NCBI RefSeq assembly: GCF_003581585.1
Contig: NZ_QXIR01000032.1
Span: 1-57,647 of the forward strand
Direction of reading: 5' to 3'
From: Bacillus salacetis
GTDB taxonomy: Bacteria > Bacillota > Bacilli > Bacillales > Bacillaceae_B
DNA: 57,647 nucleotides
In this document: in pieces, positions 9,707-19,558 of the stretch
How positions within the stretch are numbered: the first letter of the stretch is position 1
Layout: every line of letters begins with the position of its first letter
Program-made: the position numbers and the translations under genes
Notes under the pieces: model-generated
Database searches by the model: none
What the model was told of the DNA's origin: nothing
Seen by the model: the letters and a program-made list of their open reading frames with translations, nothing else

Positions 9707-10165
9707 TCAAACAGCGTTTTTCATGGCTTCTTTCACTTGCCGGTCAAGACGATCGGCGGCTTCTTTATCATATGTTTTTTCGTATTGAGGTTCGGCAGAG
9801 ATTTTTGCGCCATAAAACATGACATCCCTCACTTCATTAACCTTACATGATAATAAGGATAGCTGAAGAGGGACACCTTTCAGTTTTTCAGCTTTTAATT
9901 CTGCGCTGGCGCAGATCGAATAGGAGGATTCATTCGCAATGATATTCAATACAACTAGGGGATTTGCCAGGATATTCTTAACGATTTTGGAACGGCTGTC
10001 CACTGCAATGAGAATCTTTCCTTCACTTTCTGCAAAGACCCAGGAAATGGCACTAACATTTGGGCCACCTGTTTCATAGTCAACGGTAGAAACAGTTATG
10101 AACCTTTCCTTTTGAAGTTCTTCAAATAAGACAGGAACCAATTCGTGCTCAATTCGATTCGCCAA
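9707..10165 (-). CDS. Pyridoxamine 5'-phosphate oxidase family (FMN split-barrel) protein
   Basis: A 152-residue protein with a split-barrel pattern: ERFITVSTVDYETGGPNVSAIS at the start and KILIAVDSRSKIVKNI in the middle, as in small flavin-binding PPOX-like proteins. Substrate unknown. The start is TTG behind GGAGGGGTTTCA. Convergent with ylaJ, whose stop is 32 bp away; a 10-bp inverted repeat (GAAAGAAGCC/GGCTTCTTTC, 9685-9734) spans this gap and the end of the gene. Not part of the B. subtilis yla cluster as I remember it, so it may be an insertion here. Confidence 0.75.
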   Translation of the reverse strand: MANRIEHELVPVLFEELQKERFITVSTVDYETGGPNVSAISWVFAESEGKILIAVDSRSKIVKNILANPLVVLNIIANESSYSICASAELKAEKLKGVPLQLSLLSCKVNEVRDVMFYGAKISAEPQYEKTYDKEAADRLDRQVKEAMKNAV

Positions 10166-10385
10166 TGAAACCCCTCCTTTATTATTCCTATTATATATCA
10201 GCCGGCTTCAGAATAGAAAATAATTCATTAAAGAATGACACAGGAAAAAGACTGCATCAAACTCCCCATTTAATGGAGCATATTAAGGAAGTGTTCAAAA
10301 ACAACTCAAAAAGAAGAAATCCATATTGCTGCATGGTATACTAAAAACAAAATACATACGCATCAAGGACATGGAGGTGTCTAAT

Positions 10386-10586
10386 ATGAGAGTCAAATGC
10401 ACTCTGTGTGATGTGATTGAGTCCATCGATGATGAATCATTAACAGCAAAACGCTTAAGGAACAGGCCTATCCATACATATATGTGTGAAAAATGCCAGG
10501 ACAGGATCACCAAGCGAACAAAAGAGCGGGCAGACACTGGAAACTTCAGGCTCTACCGTTCAGTGAAATCCAAAAATGACTTCTGA
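10386..10586 (+). CDS. ylaI: YlaI zinc-ribbon-like small protein
   Basis: 66 residues with two CxxC pairs (CTLC near the start, CEKC in the middle), which probably bind zinc; rich in Lys and Arg. Matches B. subtilis YlaI in motif, length and place near ylaH/typA. ATG at 10386 is chosen over upstream in-frame ATGs because GGAGGTG precedes it. Function unknown. The next gene starts inside its last codons, which suggests translational coupling. Confidence 0.85.
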   Translation: MRVKCTLCDVIESIDDESLTAKRLRNRPIHTYMCEKCQDRITKRTKERADTGNFRLYRSVKSKNDF

Positions 10587-11019
10587 GACGTTTCCTAAAG
10601 GAAGCGTATTGGGTACCGTTTCCGGAATCTTTCTCGGTATTCTTCTTAAGGCAGTTGAAAATTTTACGAATCAAAAAGTCTATACACTCCTGCTTAATGT
10701 TGATTTCATCCCCTTTATGGGAAATGTTCACTGGCCGGAATTGATTGAGTTCTGCTTTCACTTGATAGTATCAATGATTTTAGGGCTGATTTTTTATCAC
10801 CTCTCTGAAAAATGGAGTGCCGGGTATAAGCTGCGATGGCTGCTGGCTGCCTCCTTGACACTCCCTGCCCTGTTACTTTATTTCCCGTTATCACTTCTGG
10901 CGGTTAAAGAGGTGCCTTCCATAACCAACTGGGAAGCTGTAGCATATTGGGGCGGGGGACATCTTCTCTTTGCGCTGTCGCTTGTTCAGTTGTATCCCAT
11001 TATCAAATACTGGAAATAA
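10576..11019 (+). CDS. Hypothetical integral membrane protein
   Basis: 147 residues with about four hydrophobic segments (GTVSGIFLGILL; a segment around LIVSMILGLIFYHL; LLAASLTLPALLLYFPLSLL; GGHLLFALSLVQLYPII). The start overlaps ylaI by 11 bp and lacks its own ribosome site, so it is likely translated by coupling. I do not recognise the family. A two-way terminator follows directly. Confidence 0.65.
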   Translation: MTSETFPKGSVLGTVSGIFLGILLKAVENFTNQKVYTLLLNVDFIPFMGNVHWPELIEFCFHLIVSMILGLIFYHLSEKWSAGYKLRWLLAASLTLPALLLYFPLSLLAVKEVPSITNWEAVAYWGGGHLLFALSLVQLYPIIKYWK

Positions 11020-11026
11020 GAAACAC

Positions 11027-11060
11027 AAAAAAGCAGGGGATCCTCCCCCTGCTTTTTTTT
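11027..11060. terminator. Bidirectional terminator
   Basis: GCAGGGG/CCCCTGC stem with A6 on the left and T8 on the right, placed between the convergent membrane-protein gene (+) and ylaH (-). Confidence 0.9.
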
Positions 11061-11371
11061 CACGAGCTGACTTCTTCTTTTTTATGATTCCGCAGCCTGA
11101 CTTTATAGATGATTAGAATCAAGGCAGCGACGACAAGGCCTTCTGCTACAGGCAGGAAGATCCCCAAAAAAGTTAATACCGTCGAACCAGCCGCAAGGAA
11201 AAAGTAAATCACAGCTGATTTCAATGGCGGCAATTTTTTTGCAAATCCCAATTTATACACCAAGATTGACAACGCAATAATGGTAAAGTATAAAAGCCAC
11301 ATGCCAAGCGTTGGGTTTTCATCCACTCGGTAGAGGGATGCAAAGAAGGATAAACGTTCAGTTACATCCAT
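11060..11371 (-). CDS. ylaH: YlaH-like membrane protein
   Basis: 103 residues with three probable membrane helices ([52 protein letters not shown]) and a charged C-terminus. Position directly downstream of typA and length match B. subtilis YlaH. GGGAGTGATCAGGA precedes the ATG. The gap to typA is 22 bp, so both are probably on one transcript. Function unknown. Confidence 0.85.
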   Translation of the reverse strand: MDVTERLSFFASLYRVDENPTLGMWLLYFTIIALSILVYKLGFAKKLPPLKSAVIYFFLAAGSTVLTFLGIFLPVAEGLVVAALILIIYKVRLRNHKKEEVSS

Positions 11372-11393
11372 TCCTGATCACTCCCAATGTTTA

Positions 11394-13238
11394 TTAGTTC
11401 GTTTCAGCTACTTTTTTCTTTTTTGTAACTCTTTCACGCTCATTTTTATCAAGAATCTTTTTACGAAGGCGGATGGATTCAGGAGTTACTTCACAGTACT
11501 CATCGTCGTTCAAGTATTCTAATGATTCTTCAAGAGTCATGATACGTGCTTTCTTGATTGTTACTGTTTGATCTTTATTTGCAGAGCGGACATTTGTCGC
11601 TTGCTTTGTTTTTGTGATATTCACCGTAATATCGTTCTCGCGGGTATGTTCCCCAACAATCATGCCGGCATAGATTTCTGTGCCCGGCTCGACAAAGATC
11701 GTTCCTCGATCTTCCACACCCATGATACCATATTGAGAAGATTTCCCTGTTTCCATAGAAACGATTACACCTTGTCTACGGCCGCCGACTTGGCCTTTTT
11801 GCATAGGCTGGTAGCTGTCGAACGTATGGTTGATGATTCCGTATCCACGAGTCAATGTCATGAATTCAGTTGAATAGCCGATCAATCCGCGGGCAGGCAC
11901 CATGAAAATCAACCTTACTTGTCCGCTTCCATTGTTGATCATGTCTAGCATCTCGCCTTTACGGGTTCCCATCGATTCAATGATGCTTCCCGTGTATTCT
12001 TCAGGAACATCAATTTGAACACGTTCTACCGGCTCACATTTGACTCCGTCAATTTCACGCACGATTACTTCAGGTTTGGATACTTGAAGTTCAAATCCTT
12101 CACGGCGCATATTTTCTATCAGGATAGAAAGGTGCAGCTCCCCACGGCCGGATACTGTCCATGCGTCAGGAGAGTCAGTGTTCTCAACACGCAGACTCAC
12201 ATCTGTTTGCAGCTGTGCAAGCAGCCTTTCTTCAATCTTCCTGGACGTAACATATTTACCTTCGCGGCCTGCAAATGGACTGTTATTTACAAGGAAAGTC
12301 ATTTGAAGAGTAGGCTCGTCGATCCGCAAAATAGGAAGCTGGTCCTGGTGGTCGATCGGGCATACTGTTTCACCAACGTTGATATCTTCCATACCTGATA
12401 CCGCGATTAAATCCCCTGCGTTAGCTTCTTGGATTTCAACGCGTTTCAAGCCCATGAAACCGAAGATCTTTGTTACACGGAAGTTTTTGACACTTCCATC
12501 TATTTTCATCAGTGCGACTTGCTGGCCGACTTTCATAGTCCCCCTGAAGACACGGCCGATCCCGATACGTCCGACATAGTCATTGTAATCCAGAAGTGCT
12601 ACCTGGAATTGAAGCGGTTCTTCACGATTGTCGATTGGGGCAGGGATGTGCTCGATAATGGACTCATATAGACACTGCATGTTTTCATCCTGGTTTGCCG
12701 GATCCGGGTCTACGCTGGCAGTACCGTTGATCGCTGAAGCATATACAACAGGAAACTCAAGTTGATCTTCATTAGCATCGAGTTCGATGAAAAGTTCAAG
12801 GACTTCATCAATTACTTCCTCAGGACGCGCTGAATCCTTGTCGATTTTATTCACAACAACGATCGGTGTTAAGTTTTGCTCAAGAGCTTTCTTCAACACG
12901 AAGCGTGTCTGGGGCATACAGCCTTCATAAGCGTCAACAACAAGCAAAACACCGTCAACCATTTTCATGATACGCTCAACTTCACCACCGAAGTCTGCGT
13001 GTCCTGGTGTATCCAGAATGTTGATTCTTGTTTCTTTATATTGGATGGCAGTATTTTTGGCGAGGATCGTAATTCCTCTTTCTCTTTCAAGATCGTTGGA
13101 ATCCATCGCACGTTCTTCTACATGTTCATTCGTACGGAAAATTCCGGATTGTTTTAACAACTCATCGACCAGGGTTGTTTTACCATGGTCAACGTGGGCA
13201 ATAATAGCTATATTTCTTAAATCATTTCTTTTATTCAA
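11394..13238 (-). CDS. typA: Ribosome-associated translational GTPase TypA/BipA
   Basis: A GTPase that acts on the ribosome in 50S assembly and stress adaptation. It shows the G1 motif [10 protein letters not shown]3 [15 protein letters not shown] and G4 NKID, then EF-G-like domains III and V and the BipA-specific C-terminus. I place the start at TTG 13238, not the GTG 9 bp upstream, because AGGAG lies 8 nt before the TTG but overlaps the GTG, and because the N-terminus then aligns with B. subtilis TypA. Length is 614 residues. The promoter is at 13354-13382. Confidence 0.96.
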   Translation of the reverse strand: MNKRNDLRNIAIIAHVDHGKTTLVDELLKQSGIFRTNEHVEERAMDSNDLERERGITILAKNTAIQYKETRINILDTPGHADFGGEVERIMKMVDGVLLVVDAYEGCMPQTRFVLKKALEQNLTPIVVVNKIDKDSARPEEVIDEVLELFIELDANEDQLEFPVVYASAINGTASVDPDPANQDENMQCLYESIIEHIPAPIDNREEPLQFQVALLDYNDYVGRIGIGRVFRGTMKVGQQVALMKIDGSVKNFRVTKIFGFMGLKRVEIQEANAGDLIAVSGMEDINVGETVCPIDHQDQLPILRIDEPTLQMTFLVNNSPFAGREGKYVTSRKIEERLLAQLQTDVSLRVENTDSPDAWTVSGRGELHLSILIENMRREGFELQVSKPEVIVREIDGVKCEPVERVQIDVPEEYTGSIIESMGTRKGEMLDMINNGSGQVRLIFMVPARGLIGYSTEFMTLTRGYGIINHTFDSYQPMQKGQVGGRRQGVIVSMETGKSSQYGIMGVEDRGTIFVEPGTEIYAGMIVGEHTRENDITVNITKTKQATNVRSANKDQTVTIKKARIMTLEESLEYLNDDEYCEVTPESIRLRKKILDKNERERVTKKKKVAETN

Positions 13239-13247
13239 TGTACTCAC

Positions 13248-13597
13248 TCCTGATTGTAGTCATCTTTATTTATGATAACAGACATTATGAACTGTCTTCA
13301 TGCACACCTTCAGAAAACCAAGCCATAAGAGGCCTTTTTCTTGCAACTAAGACATTATATCACAGCATTCGTGAAAGCAGAAACTTATTCTGATAATTAT
13401 TGCTTCTGGAAACCATATAAAGAAAGTTTTTCTGCCCCAATGCGCATGATTACTGTATTACGTAAAAGCCCAATGATATTTATTACAATAAATTACCATC
13501 CGCTGCCCCTATAGGAATAAAGCTTGTTATCCAGTCCTTTCATTGTTAGAATTTTAGATGAAGTTTCTTTAAACCTTCATTAAAGGAGAAATGAATC
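13248..13597. other. Divergent intergenic region typA/ylaF
   Basis: No gene seen. It holds the typA promoter and a leader of about 110 nt, then AT-rich sequence up to the ylaF ribosome site (AAAGGAG at 13583). The leader contains AAGGCC/GGCCTC blocks near 13330 but no hairpin I would call regulatory. Confidence 0.5.
13354..13382 (-). promoter_or_regulatory. Probable sigma-A promoter of typA
   Basis: On the - strand, TTCTGC is followed after 17 bp by a perfect TATAAT. The -35 box is weak. Transcription would start about 110 bp before the TTG start codon. Confidence 0.5.
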
Positions 13598-13783
13598 GTG
13601 AAGAATATAAAGTGGATTTTTGTAATGTACGCCGTTCTGGCTGCTGTTTGTATAATGGGAATCGGGATCGCGATCAGTGAGAAAAGTGTTTTGCTCGCGG
13701 TGCTGGCAGTCTGTGCCTGGGTGTTTGTTATGGGGTATGGATTCAAGACTAAGAAGAAGTATAGAGAAGAGGGCAAATTGTAA
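13598..13783 (+). CDS. ylaF: YlaF membrane protein
   Basis: 61 residues with two membrane segments (WIFVMYAVLAAVCIMGIGIA and SVLLAVLAVCAWVFVMGYG) and a basic C-terminus. Length and position upstream of typA match B. subtilis YlaF. The start is GTG behind AAAGGAG; an out-of-frame ATG lies 8 bp before it. Function unknown. MITE copy A is inserted 27 bp after its stop. Confidence 0.85.
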   Translation: MKNIKWIFVMYAVLAAVCIMGIGIAISEKSVLLAVLAVCAWVFVMGYGFKTKKKYREEGKL

Positions 13784-13810
13784 AGCCTGCCATTATGAGT
13801 ATTTGCAGAA

Positions 13811-13964
13811 GGCTGTTTTCGAACTAGCGGTGCATTAGGAAACCTCCCCAGATCCGGACATTTCAATGTATTCCAAGGTTTCTGCTTAACGGATTTTTGC
13901 CGAGCAATAACAGAAAACCATTGAGAAATTTTATTAAGTGTCAACACAGGTTACGAAAAGAGCC
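13811..13964 (+). mobile_element. MITE copy A
   Basis: A 154-bp non-coding element. Left end GGCTGTTTTCG (13811-13821), right end CGAAAAGAGCC (13954-13964). The interior is diverged. Flanks TTGCAGAA (13803-13810) and TAACAGAA (13965-13972) match at 6 of 8 positions, a decayed target duplication. The right copy runs into the stem of the terminator that starts at 13966. Probably the oldest of the five copies. Confidence 0.75.
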
Positions 13965-13965
13965 T

Positions 13966-14010
13966 AACAGAAAGGGCCGGCCGTTTATATGGCCGGCCCT
14001 TTCTGTTTTT
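13966..14010. terminator. Strong hairpin terminator between ylaF and suhB
   Basis: A perfect 17-bp stem (AACAGAAAGGGCCGGCC and its complement) with an 8-nt loop and six T on the + strand. On the - strand it would end suhB, but the T-tract there is short because the MITE target duplication begins at this point. Confidence 0.9.
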
Positions 14011-14817
14011 TCAGGAGTTTAACGAAATACCTTTTAAATAGGAAGCTTGAATATTTTCATGAAGTCCGGGTTTGCAGGAAAAGACCGAGCTCTTTTGAAG
14101 GATGTTCAATTCCTTGCCGTCAAGGCTGGTCACCACACCGCCTACTTCTTCGATAAGTATCTTCCCGGCTGCAAAGTCCCAAGGGGCGAGCCTCATCGTC
14201 ATATAGCCATCAATTCTGCCAGACGCTACATATGCCATTTCCAACGCTGCAGAACCGTAAGATCTTGTTCCCCTTACATCCCTTACCAATGGACCAAGAA
14301 CTTCTCTGTCAATACGGTTATTTTCTGTTACCCAAAGGGCATTCACTCCTATTATTGAGTCCCTTATATCCACTTCTTCAAGAGGTTTCAGCTGCATATC
14401 ATCCATAAATGCCCCATGTCCTTTCCGGGCATGATACAGTTCATCATGGACCACATCATAAATGTATCCCAACATCCCCTCACCATCATGGTAAATACCG
14501 ATGGAGATGGCAAAGTTTCTTTGTTGATGTACAAAATTCATGGTGCCGTCAATGGGATCAATGATCCAGATGGTTCCCTCAGTATCTTTCAGGTCATCTC
14601 CGAATCCTTCTTCCCCAAGAATGTAATGATCAGGAAAAGTATTCCTGATTCTTTCAATGAAATATTGTTCCGTTTCCTGATCAACATTGGTAACGAGATC
14701 ATTACGGTTTGATTTTGTTTGTATATTCAGCTGCGATTTAAATGACTTCCTGATTCTGTCACCGGCTTCTTTTATCCAGTGCTTAACATATGTATCGACT
14801 TCCTGCCAGTTCGACAT
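14011..14817 (-). CDS. suhB: Inositol monophosphatase family protein
   Basis: 268 residues with the Mg-dependent phosphatase motifs EEGFG, WIIDPIDGTMNFVHQ and, near the C-terminus, APWDFAAGKILIEEVGG. Members hydrolyse inositol-1-phosphate or related sugar phosphates. Position corresponds to B. subtilis YktC. GGAGGATTTTA precedes ATG. About 250 bp upstream lies ykzI on the same strand; the gap holds nothing further that I can support. Confidence 0.92.
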   Translation of the reverse strand: MSNWQEVDTYVKHWIKEAGDRIRKSFKSQLNIQTKSNRNDLVTNVDQETEQYFIERIRNTFPDHYILGEEGFGDDLKDTEGTIWIIDPIDGTMNFVHQQRNFAISIGIYHDGEGMLGYIYDVVHDELYHARKGHGAFMDDMQLKPLEEVDIRDSIIGVNALWVTENNRIDREVLGPLVRDVRGTRSYGSAALEMAYVASGRIDGYMTMRLAPWDFAAGKILIEEVGGVVTSLDGKELNILQKSSVFSCKPGLHENIQASYLKGISLNS

Positions 14818-15066
14818 TAAAATCCTCCATTCCTGATTTATATATATATTTATCCATCAAACACAATCCAGCCCGCTTCCGCGAACCCTGAACGTCTAAA
14901 GAACACCCTATGTAGTATCTGCAATTAACGTGTATAGATGTACTAACTTTTATATAGCTTAAATTAGATGGACTGTCCATTCAAGTAACAAGCATCGTCA
15001 CACAAAAATACGAACTCTTCTAAATTTATATCAGAGTCCGCATAAAGCCTATTCTTTTTTATGAAG

Positions 15067-15261
15067 CTACAATGCTTTCAATTTGATTAATTCTTCCCTG
15101 ATTTTCATCAGCTTTTCTTTTGATTTTACCTGGATTGCAGTGTTTTTATCTTCCATGGCTTCAAACAGTACGGCTAGTTCATAATCCATTTCCAGTTTCA
15201 GCACCGCAGTACGCTGCTGCTGGACGTTTTTCTTTCGTGTTGAGCTCATTACTTGTTTCAT
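15067..15261 (-). CDS. ykzI: YkzI family small protein
   Basis: 64 highly charged, probably alpha-helical residues, with no membrane segment. Matches B. subtilis YkzI in length and place between yktB and yktC. The ATG at 15261 is 8 nt from GGGGTG; an upstream TTG would sit too close. Function unknown. Divergent from yktB. Confidence 0.75.
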   Translation of the reverse strand: MKQVMSSTRKKNVQQQRTAVLKLEMDYELAVLFEAMEDKNTAIQVKSKEKLMKIREELIKLKAL

Positions 15262-15442
15262 GGACAATACACCCCTTCCGGATAATATTATTCTTAATAT
15301 TCTGATTTTATCTAGTACATTCTATGTGGAGAAGAAGAAACAGGTAACTAAAATGTGCGGAAACCTATTTCCGGGTTTAACATTTTTTTCTTCCCTTATT
15401 GCTTATGGTAAAATAATGTCCACAAGCCTAAGGAGGAACAAA

Positions 15443-16063
15443 ATGAAATTTAATGGTTTTACAGAAAAAGATTTTGATGTTTTCACAATCGACGGCCTGG
15501 ACGACCGCATGGAAGCTTTGATCAAGACTGTCAGGCCAAAGCTGGAAGCGCTGGGCGAACATTTCGCTCCAAGCCTGAGTTCCATGACCGGCGATGAAAT
15601 GTTTCCCCATGTAGCAAAACATGCAAGGCGGTCTGTCAATCCCCCGGACGATACCTGGGTTGCATATGCCAATAACAAGCGCGGCTATAAGAAACATCCG
15701 CATTTTCAGATAGGCCTGTGGGAAACTCATGTTTTTGTGTGGTTTGCCATGATCTATGAGGCTCCAAATAAAGAAGAGTATGGCTGTAAATTAGAGAAGA
15801 ACATAGATCGTATCCTTGAAATCATTCCGAAAAACTTTGTCTGGTCCGGCGATCATACAAAACCCGGTGTCCACATTTTCTCTGAGATGAAAAAAGAGGA
15901 TCTGCTGTCATTGTTCGAACGATTGCAAACCGTCAAGAAAGCTGAAATCCTTTGTGGAATCCAAATTCCCAGAGACCAGGCAGTCAAGCTTTCAGGGGAT
16001 GAAACATTTGAAATAATCAGTGATGCGTTTGTAAAATTAATACCCCTTTACAAACTTCAATAA
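15443..16063 (+). CDS. yktB: YktB, DUF1054 family protein
   Basis: 206 residues beginning [14 protein letters not shown], typical of UPF0637/DUF1054 (YktB). The ATG at 15443 is set by AAGGAGGAACAAA. Soluble, with no known catalytic motif. Convergent with yktA across a long two-way terminator. Confidence 0.9.
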   Translation: MKFNGFTEKDFDVFTIDGLDDRMEALIKTVRPKLEALGEHFAPSLSSMTGDEMFPHVAKHARRSVNPPDDTWVAYANNKRGYKKHPHFQIGLWETHVFVWFAMIYEAPNKEEYGCKLEKNIDRILEIIPKNFVWSGDHTKPGVHIFSEMKKEDLLSLFERLQTVKKAEILCGIQIPRDQAVKLSGDETFEIISDAFVKLIPLYKLQ

Positions 16064-16070
16064 ACATACT

Positions 16071-16115
16071 AAAGAAGAGGAGGGACCCCACCAGACCTGG
16101 TCCCTCCTCTTCTTT
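16071..16115. terminator. Bidirectional terminator between yktB and yktA
   Basis: A 17-bp perfect stem (AAAGAAGAGGAGGGACC and its complement) with an 11-nt loop. T-rich tails are short on both sides, and the right arm overlaps the yktA stop codon. Confidence 0.75.
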
Positions 16116-16389
16116 ATCTGCTTTGCATTTTAACGATTTTGCTGTCCGATTCCTTTAATCGCTTGACAGCCCTGTAAGACGAATACCCGCTTGATTCTTC
16201 AAATTCATTGCATATTCGTTTCTCATCAGCCTTGCCGGGAACAATTTCCTTAAAGCGCCTGTACGCAGACATCAGCTTTTCCCGTTCAATTCCTTTTTCA
16301 TAAGCAGCTTCTATACTTTGAAAAAACGCCACTACATCGATGACTTCATCAGTGGACCAGTCCAAAGAAAAGGAATACTGATATTCCAT
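16114..16389 (-). CDS. yktA: YktA, UPF0223 family protein
   Basis: 91 residues, [19 protein letters not shown] at the start, as in the UPF0223 family. Small helical cytosolic protein of unknown function. ATG at 16389 lies 5 nt from GGGTGA; an upstream GTG overlaps that site. Position matches B. subtilis yktA. Confidence 0.88.
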   Translation of the reverse strand: MEYQYSFSLDWSTDEVIDVVAFFQSIEAAYEKGIEREKLMSAYRRFKEIVPGKADEKRICNEFEESSGYSSYRAVKRLKESDSKIVKMQSR

Positions 16390-16605
16390 ATGATTCACCC
16401 AGCTTTCTATACAGCTCTTTTGTTACAAAATGCTGCCATTGATCCCTAAAAATACCCAGTATAATTCCTGGTTATAAGAAGAAAAAGAACTGCTCTGCCA
16501 TTACAGTGGAAGAAACTCCAGTTCCACAGTAGGAAAAACGCTTATGGGATTTCTCCAAACAACAAACTGAACAGTTTCAATACTTCAGTAAAAGAGAATG
16601 AGTGA

Positions 16606-17559
16606 TTAATTATACCACCTATTACCCGATTCTTCAGCTTGTTTAACGATCCTGTCAATCAGGACCTTCACTGAAGGGATATCATTTATCATTCCCATTA
16701 CCTGTCCTGCCCATCCGAAACCTGCTTCTCCTTCATAGATGAACTTCTTATTCGCTTCACCGCTTATGAAATCTTTTAAACCCTCATATCCGGCACTTTC
16801 TTTCTCCAGTCGGAGTATTTGTTCGGTCCAGCTGTTCGAGATGGCACGTGCAGGGGCTCCGATTGATCTTTTAATGACCACTGTATCACTTTCTGTCCCC
16901 GTGATCAATGCTCGTTTGTACTCTTCAGAAGCATGGACACATTCTTCAGTAGCTATGAACCTTGTCCCCATTTCTATACCCTCCGCTCCAAGACATAAGG
17001 CTGCCGAGAGTCCTCTCCCATCTCCTATGCCGCCTGATGCAATGACGGGGATGGATACTGCATCAACCACCTGAGGAATCAACACGAATGTCCCTACGTC
17101 TGCTTTTCCCAGATGCCCCCCTCCTTCTGCACCTACTACCATCACCGCATCAGCACCGAGCTCCTCAGCCTTTACTGCCTGCCTTTTGGCTGCCACCAGC
17201 ACAAGTTTCTTAATATCAGTCCCTTCAAGCATTTCAAACATAGGTGAAGGATTTCCACCAGTCATGGATACTACAGGCACTTCCTCTTCAATCGCTGTTT
17301 GCAAAAACTCTTTATAGGGACGGCCATGCTGCCCTATGGCAAAATTCACACCGAATGGACGGCTGGTATATTCACGCACTTTATGTATTTCCTCTCTTAA
17401 CTTTTCCGGGGAATCCAGGGACATTGCAGTAATCTGTCCCAGCCCGCCTGCATTGCTTACTGCTGCTGCCAGTTCTGCATATGCCAGATAGGCAAGCCCT
17501 CCTTGTATGATTGGATATTGAATCCCCAACAATTCTGTAACCCTGGTTTTCCAATTCAT
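16606..17559 (-). CDS. Nitronate monooxygenase / FabK-like flavoprotein
   Basis: A 317-residue TIM-barrel FMN protein of the 2-nitropropane dioxygenase family. It shows QGGLAYLAYAELAAAVSNAGGLG near the start in pieces typical of FabK-like enzymes, GAEGGGHLG and IASGGIGDGRG (FMN phosphate binding), and MGTRFIATEE. It could be an enoyl-ACP reductase II or a nitronate monooxygenase; no fab genes are adjacent, so I cannot decide. ATG at 17559 follows AAAGGGTGATGTTC. Divergent from speA. Confidence 0.85.
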   Translation of the reverse strand: MNWKTRVTELLGIQYPIIQGGLAYLAYAELAAAVSNAGGLGQITAMSLDSPEKLREEIHKVREYTSRPFGVNFAIGQHGRPYKEFLQTAIEEEVPVVSMTGGNPSPMFEMLEGTDIKKLVLVAAKRQAVKAEELGADAVMVVGAEGGGHLGKADVGTFVLIPQVVDAVSIPVIASGGIGDGRGLSAALCLGAEGIEMGTRFIATEECVHASEEYKRALITGTESDTVVIKRSIGAPARAISNSWTEQILRLEKESAGYEGLKDFISGEANKKFIYEGEAGFGWAGQVMGMINDIPSVKVLIDRIVKQAEESGNRWYN

Positions 17560-17669
17560 GAACATCACCCTTTCACACAAGTTATTCGTGATTACTTCAA
17601 AAAATCCTGTTTAATTCGACAAAATGTGGTGAGAACGGGCGAATAACACTATGCAAAGAAATATGGAAA

Positions 17670-17678
17670 TGCTATAAT
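17670..17678 (+). promoter_or_regulatory. Extended -10 promoter of speA
   Basis: TGCTATAAT is a perfect TGn-TATAAT extended -10 element on the + strand with a poor -35. It would give a leader of about 115 nt before the speA start. Confidence 0.5.
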
Positions 17679-17799
17679 TTTTTATCGATATGAACGAGCA
17701 TGTTTCATAACCATACTCTTCAAAAAATCGTAATGACTAATTCCTTTCATTTAAGGGAAAGGCTTAGATATAACAGACTTTAAAGAGGTGTCGAATGAA

Positions 17800-19272
17800 T
17801 TGTCACAATACAAAACTCCATTATTTACAGGCCTAGTAGAACACAGCAAAAAAAATCCCGTACAATTTCATATCCCGGGGCATAAAAAGGGGACAGGGAT
17901 GGATCCTGAATTCCGAAGTTTCATAGGGGATAACGCCTTTTCGATTGATTTAATCAATATCGGTCCGCTGGATGATCTGCACCAGCCTAAAGGAATGATT
18001 AAAGAAGCCCAGGATCTGGCTGCAGAAGCATTTGGTGCAGATTATACCTTCTTCTCTGTCCAGGGAACGAGCGGCGCCATCATGACCATGGTTATGTCTG
18101 TGTGCGGACCTGGTGAAAAAATCATTGTCCCGCGGAACGTTCATAAATCTGTTATGAGTGCAATCGTCTTTTCTGGGGCGACTCCTATTTTCATTCACCC
18201 TGAAGTTGACGAAGACTTGGGTATCTCACACGGCATCACAAACGATTCGGTTGCAAAGGCACTTGAACAGCATCCCGACGCAAAGGGCGTCCTGGTGATT
18301 AATCCCACTTATTTCGGAATATCGGCTGACTTAAAAAAAATTGTTGAAATTGCCCACTCTTATAATGTTCCCGTACTTGTCGATGAAGCTCACGGAGTCC
18401 ATATCCATTTCCATGAAGGCCTTCCGATATCAGCCATGCAGGCAGGAGCAGACATGGCGGCGACAAGTGTGCACAAACTCGGCGGGTCGATGACCCAAAG
18501 CTCAGTGTTGAATATGAAAACCGGCCTAGTCTCCCCTAAGCGGGTTCAAACAATCCTTAGCATGCTTACTACAACATCGACCTCTTATCTGCTGCTTGCA
18601 TCACTGGATGTTGCCAGGAAAAGGCTGGCGACAGAAGGAAGAGAGCTGATTGATAAAACCATACAGCTGTCAGAAACGATAAGGGAACAAGTCAACCGCA
18701 TTGAAGGTCTATATTGCGTCGGCAGAGAGATACTCGGTACGAAAGCTACATTCGACTTTGATCCTACCAAGCTGATTATCTCAGTGAAAAAACTCGGAAT
18801 AAGCGGTTTTGATGCAGAGAAATGGTTAAGGGAAGTTTATAATATCGAGGTTGAAATGTCAGACATGTATAACATCCTATGCATAATCACTCCTGGAGAT
18901 ACGATGGCTGAAGGGGAAAAGCTGATAGAGGCTTTAACAGAGATGTCTTATCAATTCTCACATAAAGAAGGATTGACTGAAACAGTGGAAGTGCTTCTTC
19001 CTGATATACCGGTATTGTCCATGACTCCTCGAGATGCCTTTTATGCCGATACGGAAGTGATACCGATCGAGCAATCTGCGGGACGTATTATCGCTGAGTT
19101 CATTATGGTATATCCTCCGGGAATTCCAATTTTCATTCCTGGTGAAATCATTACAGACGAAAACATCACTTATATACAGAAAAACATGGAAGCCGGCTTG
19201 CCTGTTCAGGGACCTGAAGATTTTGATCTGACCCATCTTCGCGTTATTAAAGAGCATAAAGCAATCAGGTGA
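17800..19272 (+). CDS. speA: Arginine decarboxylase (Orn/Lys/Arg decarboxylase class I)
   Basis: PLP-dependent decarboxylase that makes agmatine from arginine, first step of the bacillar polyamine pathway. Motifs: FHIPGHKKG near residue 25, SVQGTSGAIM, DEAHGVHIHF and the PLP lysine in TSVHKLGGS; C-terminal domain with PPGIPIFIPGE. I choose TTG 17800 over GTG 17788 because AGAGGTG lies 9 nt before the TTG and the N-terminus (LSQYKTPLF) aligns with B. subtilis SpeA; length is then 490. SR1 lies just downstream on the other strand, as in B. subtilis. Confidence 0.95.
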   Translation: MSQYKTPLFTGLVEHSKKNPVQFHIPGHKKGTGMDPEFRSFIGDNAFSIDLINIGPLDDLHQPKGMIKEAQDLAAEAFGADYTFFSVQGTSGAIMTMVMSVCGPGEKIIVPRNVHKSVMSAIVFSGATPIFIHPEVDEDLGISHGITNDSVAKALEQHPDAKGVLVINPTYFGISADLKKIVEIAHSYNVPVLVDEAHGVHIHFHEGLPISAMQAGADMAATSVHKLGGSMTQSSVLNMKTGLVSPKRVQTILSMLTTTSTSYLLLASLDVARKRLATEGRELIDKTIQLSETIREQVNRIEGLYCVGREILGTKATFDFDPTKLIISVKKLGISGFDAEKWLREVYNIEVEMSDMYNILCIITPGDTMAEGEKLIEALTEMSYQFSHKEGLTETVEVLLPDIPVLSMTPRDAFYADTEVIPIEQSAGRIIAEFIMVYPPGIPIFIPGEIITDENITYIQKNMEAGLPVQGPEDFDLTHLRVIKEHKAIR

Positions 19273-19286
19273 ATCGAAATGCCAAG

Positions 19287-19321
19287 AGCGCTCCTCTCTG
19301 ATACAAGAGGGGCGTTTTCTT
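19287..19321 (+). terminator. Terminator of speA
   Basis: CGCTCCTCT and AGAGGGGCG pair (one G-U) around an 8-nt loop, followed by TTTTCTT. Confidence 0.8.
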
Positions 19322-19390
19322 ATACCCTGGAACTCCGGCAAATAAAAAAAGCCCCAATAACAACAAGGGCTTTCATTCTATACATACGTT

Positions 19391-19510
19391 TTAGTCATCC
19401 AAATCCGTTTCTTTTTCACAGTTACAGCTGCTGGAGAATAAAACCGATACCTTTTCATCTTCAAAGTGTTCAATAGTATTCAGGCATGACTGACAAACAA
19501 TTGTACCCAT
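19391..19510 (-). CDS. SR1P, GapA-binding peptide
   Basis: 39 residues starting MGTIVCQSCLNTIEHFEDEK, which closely follows B. subtilis SR1P (MGTIVCQDC...HYFEDEKV). Both CxxC-like clusters are kept (CQSC, and CNC near the end), suggesting metal binding. AAAGGAG lies 8 nt before the ATG. SR1P binds glyceraldehyde-3-phosphate dehydrogenase GapA and promotes its interaction with RNase J1, whose gene rnjA is also in this window. Confidence 0.9.
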   Translation of the reverse strand: MGTIVCQSCLNTIEHFEDEKVSVLFSSSCNCEKETDLDD

Positions 19511-19544
19511 CTTAAAACTCCTTTCGAATTTTCATTATTTGTTT

Positions 19545-19558
19545 TGAAAGCGCTTTAA
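19545..19558 (-). promoter_or_regulatory. Candidate cre site in SR1
   Basis: TGAAAGCGCTTTAA matches the CcpA operator consensus TGWAANCGNTNWCA except at the penultimate base. It lies about 10-20 bp downstream of the predicted SR1 transcription start, a roadblock position. B. subtilis SR1 is repressed under glycolytic conditions (CcpN, with a CcpA effect). Confidence 0.6.

Noticed and set aside
9685..9734. 10-bp inverted repeat between ylaJ and the PPOX gene as a terminator
   Set aside because: Loop of about 30 nt and no T-tract on either strand; could be chance.
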